Positions 1 through 8,314 of a stretch of DNA of 39,586 nucleotides are shown here, one piece after another. This DNA is from JBKPFU01 sp046728975 (lineage in GTDB: Bacteria > Actinomycetota > Thermoleophilia > Gaiellales > Gaiellaceae), in the NCBI GenBank assembly GCA_046728975.1, contig JBKPFU010000208.1:1-39586 (forward strand), given 5' to 3'. Position 1 is the stretch's first letter. Every line of letters begins with the position of its first letter. Below the pieces are notes generated by a model. That model saw only the letters and a program-made list of their open reading frames with translations. It ran no database searches and was not told the DNA's origin. A program made the position numbers and the translations under genes.

Positions 1-356
1 CGGAGCCGCGCCCCGAGGCGGCAAGCGCGGCTCGCCTGAGCAGCGTCGTCCCCCGACCAGGAGGTTGGCGACAGCTTCCGACGGCCGCCGACCGTCGATC
101 GAAGTGGTACTCAGTGGCGAGGCACGGGCTGCCTGAAGAGCCCGGAGCGGCGAGGTCGCACCAGGCTCGCACCAGCGCGAGAAACGCGACTACCCGCGGC
201 GACTGGCGACAGGCGCAAACCCGCTCCACTACGTGGAATCCCGCACGGATCGACCCCTCCTCACGTTCATGGTAAGGAATGCGATGAAGGAGGGCCTCCC
301 CGGCTCGCAGGCTCCGGTCTGTCAGCTAGGAGCTACCGAGAGGAGGCCCGACTTCA
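1..356. other. Non-coding left flank of the IS110 remnant
   Basis: No convincing coding region is seen on either strand. The stretch lies directly upstream of the decayed IS110-type transposase, and a purine-rich ribosome-binding-like GAGGAGG occurs just before its ATG. In IS110 elements the region 5' of the transposase can encode the guide (bridge) RNA, so part of this may be an old element end. No boundary can be fixed from one copy. Confidence 0.4.
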
Positions 357-893
357 ATGTTGCAAGCCGGTTTGGATCTCAGCCGTAGGCGCCTCGACTT
401 CCACCTGCTCAACGAGGGCGGCGAGACCGTCGAGGTGGGCGTGGCGCCACCTGATGCCGATGGTCTGCGCTTCCTCGCCGAGCGGTAGGCGGCCACGGTC
501 GGCCGGTGCGGGCGGGGCGGCGATCGAGTCGATGAACGGCGCACGCTTCGTCCACGACCAGCTCGAGCTTCGCGGCTGGGAGGTGCAGATCGCGGACGCG
601 CTGAAGGTGAAGGGGCTCGCCCCGCTCGCCTGCAAGACCGACCGCGCATCGACGCCTGGGTGCTGGCCGAGCTCTCCCGCCGCCGGCTGGTGCCGGCGAT
701 CTGGCTGCCCGACCCGCACGTGCGCGCGGAGCGTGAGCGCGCCCGCTGGCGGCTGCACCTCGTCCGCCGACCGTGCCCGGGATCGGCTGGGTGCTCGCCT
801 ACACGATCGCCGCCGAGATCGGCGACATCGGCCGCTTCGGCTCGGCCACCAAGCTGAGCGGCTACACCGGCCTGTGCCCGCGCGTCTACCAGT
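357..893 (+). pseudogene. IS110-family transposase remnant (several frameshifts, internal stop, 3' truncated)
   Basis: The pieces only make sense when frames are switched. From the ATG at 357 the reading begins MLQAGLDLSRRRLDFHL, as at the start of IS110 DEDD transposases, and meets TAG at 486-488. A second frame (about 500-640) carries ESMNGARFVHDQLELRGWEV and ADALKVKGLAPLACKTD. The first frame resumes at about 645-770 (AWVLAELSRRRLVPAIWLPD). A third frame from about 773 gives VPGIGWVLAYTIAAEIGDI and the FGSATKLSGYTGLCPRV motif typical of the Tnp_IS110 C-terminal domain. The segment between the last two blocks is shorter than normal, and the part with the catalytic serine is missing after about 893. 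The gene is dead and the element is not autonomous. The family call is firm; the end is approximate. Confidence 0.8.
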
Positions 894-1293
894 CACGACG
901 CCGCCGATGTCGCTCCAACTCGAACGCGGGGATACGCCGGGCCGGCAGCTCGTCCTCGAACTCGCGGCGCCGACCTACCTCGCGCATGTCGCGGAGGTGC
1001 GTGTCCCGCACCCACGGTCGTAGCGTCTAGCCGTCCGAAAGCCGTGCCGTGAGCGCGGCAAGCACCTTGTTTGGCGTCAAGGCGTCAGCGCCCGGCTGCC
1101 CGAGCGTCGCAGGTTGTTCCCCTTCACGAAGGAGCGGCCTGCTTCGCGACGTGCGGGGCTTCCGGTCGCTTGCTAACAAGTGGCGTTTGTACCCGCCGCG
1201 CAGCGGTGGGCAGTGCGACTTCGGACCGTTGCCTTGGATCTCGCGACGGCAGGAGACTTCGTGTGTATGCGAATGACCGACTTGGATCGCGGC
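894..1293. other. Intergenic stretch without a recognisable gene
   Basis: Short open frames occur on both strands, but none has recognisable motifs, a plausible start signal or steady codon use. It lies between the transposase remnant and the 3' end of the secreted protein gene and probably holds insertion debris. Confidence 0.4.
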
Positions 1294-2079
1294 CTACTTC
1301 TTCTTGCCGCTCTTCTTTCTGCCTTGGCTCTTCTCGCCCTTGCCGGGCTTGGCCTTGCCACGCTGTTGGTTGACGAACTTCACGCATTGGCCCTGGTTCT
1401 TGAACAACACTCCGTCGATGTGGAAGCGTGTCCAGCCACCCTTTTTGCAATCGCGTTTGGTCAGCGGGATCACGTCGGCGTTGAAGCGCACGTCGTCGAT
1501 CGCGAAGGAGTCGCCAAAGGCTGACGACGGTCCAAAAGTGATCGAGGAGATGTCTGCTTCCGACCGCGCGAAGCCGACCCAGATCCCGCACCCATTGATC
1601 GTGCAGGTCGGACGAGTCGGCAGCTGGGTCCGCAGAACGACCAGCGTCTCCAGCACCTTGCCGCCGGCGCCCCGGGCGGTCACCGTGTAGTCGCCCAGCG
1701 GGGCGATATCCGAGAAGAACGCCCCTGCGATGTCCGTCGGCAGCGTGAAAGTCGCGGTGATCCCCGCCACCGTCGGAGCCGGTGCGCCACCCTCTGTGGA
1801 CCCAGTAAGCACGCCGTTGCCCGAGTTCGCCCTATAGCCGAACAGGAACGGGACGTTGTCGATCCGCGGTCGGCCGCCACCCGGTTGCCCGAACGTCACA
1901 CCCAACGATCTGTACTGCATCGAGATCAGGGCGCCCTCGGCCTGGCCCTCGAAACCAATCACCGTGTCGGCCGCCGGTGCCACCGGTGACGGGCCGGGAA
2001 CCACGACCGGGGACGCAGACGCGACCACCGCCGCCATGAGGGCGCACGCTGCCGCACCAGCAACAACTATGTACCTCAT
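1294..2079 (-). CDS. Secreted protein with CKKGGW/FKNQGQC C-terminal tail
   Basis: About 261 residues. The start is set at the ATG at 2079, preceded by GAGAGGAGAGGAAAC, a good ribosome-binding site; an upstream ATG would add 27 unlikely residues. The protein opens with a signal peptide (MRYIVVAGAAACALMAAVVA). A beta-rich body follows with VIGFEGQAEG near its start and IDDVRF near its end, the pattern seen in extracellular lectin-like or anchor domains. Next comes a compact tail with CKKGGW, FKNQGQCVKFVN and a very basic Lys/Arg/Gly end. The two tail cysteines could form a disulfide. The same tail ends the gene at 5258-6070. The function is unknown; a cell-surface or matrix role is inferred from the export signal and basic tail. 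Confidence 0.8.
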   Translation of the reverse strand: MRYIVVAGAAACALMAAVVASASPVVVPGPSPVAPAADTVIGFEGQAEGALISMQYRSLGVTFGQPGGGRPRIDNVPFLFGYRANSGNGVLTGSTEGGAPAPTVAGITATFTLPTDIAGAFFSDIAPLGDYTVTARGAGGKVLETLVVLRTQLPTRPTCTINGCGIWVGFARSEADISSITFGPSSAFGDSFAIDDVRFNADVIPLTKRDCKKGGWTRFHIDGVLFKNQGQCVKFVNQQRGKAKPGKGEKSQGRKKSGKKK

Positions 2080-2307
2080 GTTTCCTCTCCTCTCATCGAG
2101 CGTCCATCTCCACGGGAGCCACGTCATGAATCCCTCCCCTCTCGAAACTCGGACGAACAACGTCGCGCCCTGTCCGCACAGAGGCCCGGTCGGGAGACGG
2201 AGGGGCCGCAGAAACCTCGGCGGCTACCCACCGGGTCTTGCGCTTACCGGGAGTGTCTCAGTTTGCGTCCAATAGTCAAGGAAGCGAGGGAGCTGGCCCG
2301 CTCGTCA

Positions 2308-2456
2308 TCAGCGCCCGCCTCTTAATCTGGTTGGCGTCATATTCGTGAGGACCGCGCGCAGGTACTCCTCGCTGTCGGGAACAAGGTGACCGCAAGTCTG
2401 CGAGATCATCTCGACGCTCGTGCCCACTGCCTCGTCCATTGCGAACTCGATGAACC
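2308..2456 (-). pseudogene. C-terminal tail of a tyrosine recombinase (integrase remnant)
   Basis: On the minus strand one frame reads SRFIEFAMDEAVG, then VEMISQTCGHLVPDSEEYL, and ends at TGA (2308-2310). Phage-type tyrosine recombinases commonly end with a helix containing the catalytic tyrosine in a YGHL context followed by DSEEY or a similar sequence. Here that tyrosine codon position is TGC (cysteine). No start codon or upstream Arg/His catalytic boxes are visible in frame, so only the extreme C terminus survives. I recognise the tail by motif only and have no alignment. Confidence 0.5.
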
Positions 2457-2558
2457 GTGAACTGGTTTGTCCAGTAAATCGATCGTCCGAAGAGAGAACG
2501 GTGGCGAGGCTGGAAGTGAACCTGGCCGGGATTGGAAGGACCCGGGCTGCCGCCTACT

Positions 2559-3088
2559 TCAGGAGTTCCATAGGAATGGCTCGTACGAATAGAGCGAGAG
2601 CGGGAACTCGTTCGGTCTGACGAGCCCGGTGATCCTGAGCAGGTACAACCCGTACTTCTCGTTGCAGCTGAGGCCGACGTCAACCGGATGGCCGCGGTAG
2701 ACGCCGACGACGCCAACCGACCACGGCGGCGGCGACCCACAGGAGTTAAGGATCCCGTACACGATCCTTCGCGTTCTCAGTAGTCCCGCCAGAGCGCGTG
2801 ACACGCGGCCTTCGGATTCGCGACGTCGCCTCCGCGCGGTTCGCATTCGAGGTAGGCGACTCGCGTGAAGTCGTCATAGCTGGAGCTCTCGTACTCGTAG
2901 TAGGTGGTCTCCAGCCGGATCTTCGCCGCCGTCGACTTGCCGGCCGCCGAGCTCGCGGCGAGGGCAAGGACGCTGACGGCGCAGACGACCAGCCGCAGAG
3001 GGATCAGGCGCGCCAAACCTTCAGACGGCCTCGAACATACCCTCCTGGAGCTCGAAAATCCGTTCCGAAAACCTAGAGGCTGCTCCAA
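2559..3088 (-). pseudogene. Subtilisin-inhibitor-like secreted protein, frameshifted
   Basis: Two overlapping frames together give one small secreted protein. The upstream frame (stop at 2777) has a signal sequence (RLVVCAVSVLALAASSAAG) and YLECEPRGGD...PKAACHAL. The downstream frame (stop at 2559) continues RIVYGILNSCG, WSVGVVGVYRGHPVDVGLSC. The spacing of cysteines and the LxCxPxGGxxxxPxxACxxL and VxGxYRGxPVD patterns match the Streptomyces subtilisin inhibitor (SSI) family of exported protease inhibitors. The switch must fall at about 2777-2800, near CGGGACTACTGA, and is a single-base-type frameshift. The true start is uncertain: the ATG at 3088 leaves a long leader, and a TTG just before the signal peptide is also possible. 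It is either a real pseudogene or a base-calling error. Confidence 0.55.
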
Positions 3089-3297
3089 GGAGGACGAGGA
3101 GGAGGCGACCTAGGCCGCCGCGGACGGGCCGACTGTCGATTCCTCGGCATCCGGTTTACCGTACCCGTAGACCCACAAAATCCCTGCAAACGGGCGCTTG
3201 TGACACGTCCGCGCCGCAACGACCCATCTGCGCCCTCCGTTTTCGGAAGTCGCCCGTCAGCCGAGCCCATTTGGTGCATCGTTACCGGCCAAGCCTG

Positions 3298-4356
3298 TCA
3301 CGCCTCTGCGTCCTTCGCAGGGAAGAGAACGGCAGGCACGTTTTGTCGCTCGGGATCGCGGTTCAGGACGATTACGTCGACCAGGGTGGCGAGAAATGAG
3401 GCGAGCGGGACCGAGAGCAAAACGTAAACGCCGCCAAACAGGAGGCCGATTGCGGTGACGGTAACGAGCACGACCAGCGGCGAGAGGCCGACCGCGTGCC
3501 CGAAGACGTGTGGGTTGAGCACGTAGTCCTGCAGGAGACGGAGTCCCCAGACGGCGATCGCCGCGTAGAGCGCGTGCCGCCAGTCGACTGTGAGGCCGAC
3601 CCCGACGGCGAGCGCGCCGGCAGCGAGCGGTCCAATCACCGGCATGATCTCGACGAGGCCGGCGAAAATTCCGAGCAGCAGCCAGAAAGGCAGGCCGATC
3701 AGTGCGAACGCCAGCGAGAGGGTGATGCTGACGAAGGTGACCATCAGCAGCTGGCCGCGGACGAAGGCGCCCAGCTTGAGTTCGACCAGGTTCCAGGTCG
3801 CATGTACCACTCGCCGGCGCTCGCGCGGCAACGCCGAGAGCACGAGCCGCTCGGCGCGCTCGCGCTCAAAGACCCAGTAGGCGGCGGTCGCGAGCGTGAA
3901 GAAGATGCCGACAAGCACCTCCAGCGCTGTCGTCGTGATCGTGATCGCGGGGTGGATGAGCTCTGAGCCGGAGGGCAGGTCGTTGAGGTGCCGCTGCAGG
4001 TCGATCAGCAGGTCGTGCTTGATTCCGGTGGACGTCTTGGTCGCGTCGTGAAGCTCAGACTTCGAGGTCGGGAGATCGCCGATCGCCTGCTGAACCTGGT
4101 CGATCGCCTGCGGAACAACGAACCAGAGGACGAGGGCGAGCACCGCGGCGACCGCTGCAAAATGAATCAGCACGCCAGCCGCTCGGGGCACCCCGTGGCC
4201 GTTGAGCCGCTCGACGCCCGGTCGCATCGCGGCGGCCCAGGTGAGGCCGAGGAAGAAAAGAAAGATCAGCAGCCGCAGATGCCAGAGCGCGAGCGCCGCC
4301 GCGACGACGCCGACCACGATCACGGAGGCCAAGAGCGATTGTCTGGCGAGGCTCAT
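3298..4356 (-). CDS. AI-2E family (PerM/TqsA-like) membrane transporter
   Basis: 352 residues, the usual length for the AI-2E transporter family (UPF0118). It begins with two closely spaced hydrophobic helices (SVIVVGVVAAALALW, LLIFLFFLGLTWAAAM). A soluble segment of about 70 residues follows, then a further set of helices including FWLLLGIFAGLVEIMPVIGP and the family-typical LLQDYVLNPHVFGHAVGLSP. Family members export autoinducer-2 in some bacteria, and others act as ion/proton exchangers, so the substrate here cannot be stated. The start is an ATG. It stands alone between two degenerate regions. A second member, not closely similar, is at 10893-11948. Confidence 0.9.
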   Translation of the reverse strand: MSLARQSLLASVIVVGVVAAALALWHLRLLIFLFFLGLTWAAAMRPGVERLNGHGVPRAAGVLIHFAAVAAVLALVLWFVVPQAIDQVQQAIGDLPTSKSELHDATKTSTGIKHDLLIDLQRHLNDLPSGSELIHPAITITTTALEVLVGIFFTLATAAYWVFERERAERLVLSALPRERRRVVHATWNLVELKLGAFVRGQLLMVTFVSITLSLAFALIGLPFWLLLGIFAGLVEIMPVIGPLAAGALAVGVGLTVDWRHALYAAIAVWGLRLLQDYVLNPHVFGHAVGLSPLVVLVTVTAIGLLFGGVYVLLSVPLASFLATLVDVIVLNRDPERQNVPAVLFPAKDAEA

Positions 4357-4705
4357 AACCGTCTAACGCGTCAGAACCAGCAAGAGAGACGGCCGACCTC
4401 TCGGGTACTGGGAGAACTGGAGAAAGGAGGACCATGACAGCGCCGGCCGCGATGCAGCGCACGTGGGCGTTGACGCAGGCGACGCGCCCCTCCGCGTGGC
4501 ATTTGCTCGTTCGTGCTCGTTCGTGCTCGGTCGACGAGCCGGTACGCGCACGGGTACGCGCACCCACTCTCTCTGTGACGATGCGCCTCATCCTCGTCGT
4601 CGCAGGTGACTACCGCGTGAGGATGCCGATCGGGCGCCGATGCGCGCGAACCAGGTCAGTTCCGGCTCGAACTCTTCGAGTTTCGGCGCGAGCTCGGGAA
4701 TCTGC
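4357..4705. other. Intergenic stretch with short tandem repeats
   Basis: No gene is supported. Two short tandem duplications are visible: a 10-bp unit TCGTTCGTGC repeated at about 4505-4529 and a 12-bp unit GGTACGCGCACG at about 4541-4563. These look like slippage products in unselected DNA. Confidence 0.4.
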
Positions 4706-5220
4706 TCAAAGCTTGGGCTTCCGCTGCTCGAGCTCGGCCCGGGCGAGTTCGTCTAGCCTCTCCATGAGCTTCCGGGCTTCCTCCCGCACGCCTTCGAGCT
4801 AGATCGGTCCACCTTGGGGCCGCCCTTCTCCTCGATCTCTTCAGCTCGTCGGCACGGGCGAAGAAGTAACGGACCTTGGCGTTGAACTCCTCAAAAGCCT
4901 GCAGCACGCTCACCGTGCCGAACGCAGCAACGGCAGCCGAGATCTCGAGGTAACTCCGGGTCCGGCAGCAAACCGAGCGGCTCCCCCCAAGCAGGCTCTT
5001 CAAGCGGGTACGTCCGCTCGGCGTCCAGCATTGTCCGGCGGGCGTACCAAAGAAGCCTCTCGTAAGCCTTGCTCCTCCCTTCCAAGACTCTCGCCTTTTG
5101 CTCGGCGCGTTTAGCGAACCAAGTGTTGAAGATCACGCCCAGCGTGCCGGCCAACCCGAGGACCGCACCCGAGATGACGCCCACCAAGGCGACCGTCTGA
5201 TCGCTGATGGCAAGGAGCAC
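4706..5220 (-). pseudogene. Membrane-anchored coiled-coil protein, multiply frameshifted
   Basis: Starting at 5220 the protein opens with one hydrophobic helix (VALVGVISGAVLGLAGTLGV), then a charged helical region (FAKRAEQKARVLEGRSKAYE). After about 4960 the sensible reading moves to another frame (SYLEISAAVAAFGTVSVLQA, FEEFNAKVRYFFARADELK). Near 4840 it moves again (EIEEKGGPKVD), and after about 4800 once more (VREEARKLMERLDELARAEL, ending QRKPKL at TGA 4706-4708). Joined, these give a one-TM protein with a long heptad-rich cytoplasmic tail. I know no specific function. Three or more frame changes over 500 bases make true decay more likely than isolated sequencing errors. The reconstruction is by eye. 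Confidence 0.5.
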
Positions 5221-5257
5221 GGTGAGGAGTCAAGCCCCCCAGCCCGTGCTCGGCGGC

Positions 5258-6070
5258 CTACTTCTTCTTGGCGCTCTTCTCACCGCGGCTCCTGTCGTTG
5301 TCCTTGCCTTTGCTTCTTGCAGCCCGGTAATTGACGAACTTCACGCACTGGCCCTGGTTCTTGAACGATGGATTGGTGAACCGCTTCCAGCCGCCTTTCT
5401 TGCACTGAGCCTTGCTCGTGGGTGGGGCTATCCCTGTCGCGACGTAGGTCTTGAAGGCGAAATCGGACGCTGTCACAACCCAAAACGCGCCTCCGGTCCC
5501 ACTTTGCAGCCCTGATCCAGCCGGATAGGGACTTCCAAGCGGGCCGAGAGTCCAGTGATAGGGGCAGTTGCGAACCGTGCAGCTCGACGGGGACGACAGC
5601 ACGATCGCGTACTGGATGCCTGCGGTGACCGGAGCTGGCGGTGCGAGCGCCACGGAAACGAACGCTGTGGGGCGGAAGTCAACCGGGACGCTCGCGGCCG
5701 CGACGCTTGCCGTCGCCAGAGCGGGACCGCTCGGGACGCCGCCGGACAGCGGTCGAATCGCGACCGTCAGCGGACCAGTAATCGGGAATGGGAATGGCCT
5801 ACCGACTACGAGATCGACCTGATCGAGACTCCCCGTGATCCCGTTGGTGAACGTCTGCGCCGCGTGGAAGTTGTCCGAAATGAGGATCACCGAGTTACTC
5901 ACGGCGGGTTGAGACTGGTCCAGCGTCCCCGCGCTGGCGCAGGGGACGATCGCGATCACCGCCGAGAGGAAGAGCGTGGAGACGAGGCTTCGCCTGCGCA
6001 TTCTCGGACGTGGCCGTGGCGCCAGCCTCTCGCCGCTCACATCGCGCCGCAGCGGCACCCGCGTGACCAT
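5258..6070 (-). CDS. Secreted choice-of-anchor-like protein with CKKGGW/FKNQGQC tail
   Basis: 270 residues from the ATG at 6070, chosen because GGAGAAGGGAACGAG precedes it. An internal ATG at 6001 would give a shorter, more usual signal peptide (MRRRSLVSTLFLSAVIAIVP). The body, about residues 50-215, has AAQTFTNGITGSLDQVDLVV, alternating hydrophobic strands and a Cys pair in SSCTVRNCPYHW. This resembles the choice-of-anchor R / DUF4082-like extracellular beta domains. The end repeats the tail of the gene at 1294-2079: QCKKGGWKRF, FKNQGQCVKFVN and a basic Lys/Arg stretch. Function unknown; export and a surface role are inferred. The two genes differ in their bodies, so the tail behaves like a portable module. 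Confidence 0.8.
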   Translation of the reverse strand: MVTRVPLRRDVSGERLAPRPRPRMRRRSLVSTLFLSAVIAIVPCASAGTLDQSQPAVSNSVILISDNFHAAQTFTNGITGSLDQVDLVVGRPFPFPITGPLTVAIRPLSGGVPSGPALATASVAAASVPVDFRPTAFVSVALAPPAPVTAGIQYAIVLSSPSSCTVRNCPYHWTLGPLGSPYPAGSGLQSGTGGAFWVVTASDFAFKTYVATGIAPPTSKAQCKKGGWKRFTNPSFKNQGQCVKFVNYRAARSKGKDNDRSRGEKSAKKK

Positions 6071-6742
6071 CTCGTTCCCTTCTCCGAGCAGACTCGATCG
6101 TTACGCCGCTGTCAGGGACTGTCAAGAGATCACGGGGCCCTGGCCGCCGGAGAAGCGGCCCTTCTCGCCGTTGCAGCGTCGTTGAGGAAGAGAACCGTCG
6201 TCACGCGGCGTCGAAGGACGGTTTGCGGCTGCCGCGGATCGTGGTGCGATCGGCATGCGGCCCGAAGAAGTCGCCTCGCCGGTAGAGGAGGAAGACGGGC
6301 CTCCGGGCCCACGACCAAGCACAACCGAGCACAACCGAGCACATTCCGGCCGATCGCGAACAGCTACGAACAGCTACGAGCAGCCACAATCCGCCCGATC
6401 CGCGCGAGCTGATCATCACGGAGGAGGGAATCTTCACGCACTCCGGGCGCCGGCTGACCGAAGCGGAAATAGTCGCCGCCTATCGCACCGTCGCGCTCGA
6501 GGAACATTGCGACCGCGTCGACCGCGAGCACGAGGAATGGGACGCCTTGCCCTACAGCCACGCCTGGGACGGGCAGACGGGACGGGCCTTTTTCGCTCCG
6601 CTGCGACCCCGCCTCTGGGACGACGCCACACCCGCGCAGGATCTGTGCTGCCCTGCGCCAGTACCCGAACCTGCTCGTCGGTGGGCCTGGACTCGACCAT
6701 TCGTGCCCACCATCGGATGCGCTCCGCGTCACCGGCGTCTCG
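6071..6742. other. Degenerate stretch, possible gene fragment
   Basis: No intact gene. In one plus-strand frame, from about 6391 to TAG at 6760-6762, there is protein-like sequence without a start: ELIITEEGIFTHSGRRLTEA, AAYRTVALEEHCDRVDREHE, LPYSHAWDGQTGRAFFAPLR. I do not recognise the family. Just upstream are two short tandem repeats: a 10-bp unit GCACAACCGA at about 6319-6342 and a 10-bp unit CAGCTACGAA at about 6358-6385. The fragment may be the 3' part of a gene whose start was lost. Confidence 0.3.
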
Positions 6743-7190
6743 TCAGGACGGGAGGCGGATAGCCCGAATGAGGTCCCGGCCGCGACGCTGCTCGGCCCAG
6801 GCGACGCGCCGCCCGCTGACGGACAACCCGATCACGCGCGCTTTTTTCACCGTCGTAAGCACCGCCGCAGTACCAGAAGTGATGTCTGTCGCGCGGATGC
6901 TGTATCCGGTTCGGTAGATGAACCATCGCCCTGACAGCCCAAATTCGGGCGCGGCATCGACCGGAATGTCGAAGTGCGTGATCAGCGAACCCGGTCTCTC
7001 CCATACGTCGACTTGCTTCGCCGTAAGTGTCCCCCCGTCCTCGTACACGTTCCTGACCACGGCGACCCTGGTGGTGCTCAACACGACCGCAGCGCCGTAC
7101 GTCGCGACGCGCCAGGCGACGCCGCCGTCGGCCCACCGACGGACCTCGACGACGCCTCGGTCACGGGAACGGAGGACGTTCCGGTGTGCC
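6743..7190 (-). pseudogene. C-terminal fragment of a beta-propeller-like protein
   Basis: The open frame contains strand-like repeats (GAAVVLSTTRVAVVRNVYED, GRWFIYRTGYSIRATDI, VSGRRVAWAEQRRGRDLIRA). Its end resembles the final blade of secreted TolB/WD40-type propellers found elsewhere in this window (30781-33521). There is no signal peptide, and the sequence upstream of about 7190 loses this character. The gene therefore appears 5'-truncated, with the tRNA-Arg gene 170 bases further on. Product and start are uncertain. Confidence 0.45.
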
Positions 7191-7359
7191 CTTCCGCGCG
7201 AACCGCCCGCGCCCAAGTGGCATCCCGCTCGCGATCGTCAGCGCATACGGCAGGAGACGTAGGTACCCGCGGACGCGCGATTTCGGCGATCGGTACTCGC
7301 CTGGTACTCGCAGGACACCTCACCGCCCCTCGCCTTCGGAAAAGCCCTGCAAATCGACA

Positions 7360-7431
7360 TGGCCCCGGGAGGAGTCGAACCTCCGCACGCGGATTCGAAG
7401 TCCGCCGCTCTATCCACTGAGCTACGGGGCC
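7360..7431 (-). tRNA. tRNA-Arg (anticodon TCG)
   Basis: A full cloverleaf reads on the minus strand: acceptor GGCCCCG pairs with CGGGGCC, the D arm has GCTC/GAGC, and the anticodon stem GCGGA/TCCGC closes the loop CTTCGAA. The T arm is GGAGG/CCTCC with loop TTCGACT, and the discriminator is A. CCA is not encoded. It reads CGA. Confidence 0.95.
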
Positions 7432-7475
7432 GTGAGCTCGCAAACCAGTATGCCCGAGCGGAGGTCTAATCCCAT

Positions 7476-8216
7476 GTGGCCCGGGTGATCGTTGCGGTCT
7501 CGGTGCTTGCGCTCGCTGCCTGCGGAGGCGAGGGCAAGCCTCGGACGATCACGACCGAGTCGTACGGCAGCGGCGCGCGTCAGGTCTGGGTGATGCGGAC
7601 GCCTGGTGAAACGAAGAGCGTAGTCATCTTCCTGCACGGGCTCGGCAGCGCTGAGGAAGAGCTCCCCGACAACCATCTTCCTTGGCTCCGGCACCTGGCC
7701 CGAGAGGGCAGCGCGATCGTGTATCCGCGCTACGAGCGCGGGCCGACAGAGGATCCGATGCTCCCGCTGCTCGCCGGAGTCGAAACCGGCCTGCGCAAGC
7801 TCGGCAACCCGAAGGTTCCGATGGTCGTGATCGGCTTCTCGCGCGGCGGCCGGCTCGGCGTCGACTACGCGGCCGCTGCCGGCACGGAGGGGTTCCCGCC
7901 CCGCGCCGTTCTTTCGGTCTTTCCCGGTCTTCTCGGTCCGACCGAGCCCGTCGAGGACCTCGAGAACCTCGATCCGAAGACGAGGATCCTCTTCATGGTC
8001 GGAGACCGTGACGTCGACGTCGGCGGTACCGGCGCCCAGATGCTGCTGAGCCGCTTGCAGCAGGCCGCCTTCCCGGCGGATCACATCGAAGTGATCGGCG
8101 TGAAGTCGAAACCGGGCTTCGAGGCGGAGCACCTCGCTCCGCTCGAGACAACCCCTGAAGCCAGACAGGCGTTCTGGAAGCCCGCCGACGAGCTGATCGA
8201 CTCAGTGCGGAAGTAG
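7476..8216 (+). CDS. Alpha/beta-hydrolase lipoprotein
   Basis: 246 residues from a GTG start; an overlapping ATG one base earlier in another frame stops after four codons. GGAGG lies upstream. The N terminus is a lipoprotein signal with lipobox LAAC at Cys16, so the mature protein should be tethered to the outer face of the membrane. The fold markers are IFLHGLGSAEEE (oxyanion loop, about residue 51), the nucleophile elbow GFSRGG (Ser122), an acid candidate in MVGDRD and a late His in EHLAPL. The overall look is of a dienelactone-hydrolase or esterase-type enzyme; the substrate is unknown. The stop codon lies one base from the tRNA-His 3' end, so the two converge. Confidence 0.8.
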   Translation: MARVIVAVSVLALAACGGEGKPRTITTESYGSGARQVWVMRTPGETKSVVIFLHGLGSAEEELPDNHLPWLRHLAREGSAIVYPRYERGPTEDPMLPLLAGVETGLRKLGNPKVPMVVIGFSRGGRLGVDYAAAAGTEGFPPRAVLSVFPGLLGPTEPVEDLENLDPKTRILFMVGDRDVDVGGTGAQMLLSRLQQAAFPADHIEVIGVKSKPGFEAEHLAPLETTPEARQAFWKPADELIDSVRK

Positions 8217-8217
8217 G

Positions 8218-8290
8218 GGTGGCGGAGGGGACTCGAACCCCCGACCACCGGGACCACAACCCGGGGCTCTACCAACTGAGCTACCGCCAC
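8218..8290 (-). tRNA. tRNA-His (anticodon GTG)
   Basis: Minus-strand cloverleaf with acceptor GTGGCGG/CCGCCAC, anticodon loop TTGTGGT and T loop TTCGAGT. The base before the 5' end (8291) is G on this strand and faces discriminator C at 8218. This gives the extra G-1:C73 pair expected of tRNA-His. Confidence 0.95.
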
Positions 8291-8314
8291 CGCGTAGCCG
8301 AGACAGGATAGCCC

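Noticed and set aside
357..893. IS110 remnant as an active insertion sequence
   Set aside because: A TAG stop, several frame changes and loss of the serine-containing C-terminal part rule out activity.
5555..6412. 285-codon open frame on the plus strand
   Set aside because: It is antisense to the secreted protein at 5258-6070, which has a signal peptide, ribosome-binding site and the shared tail.
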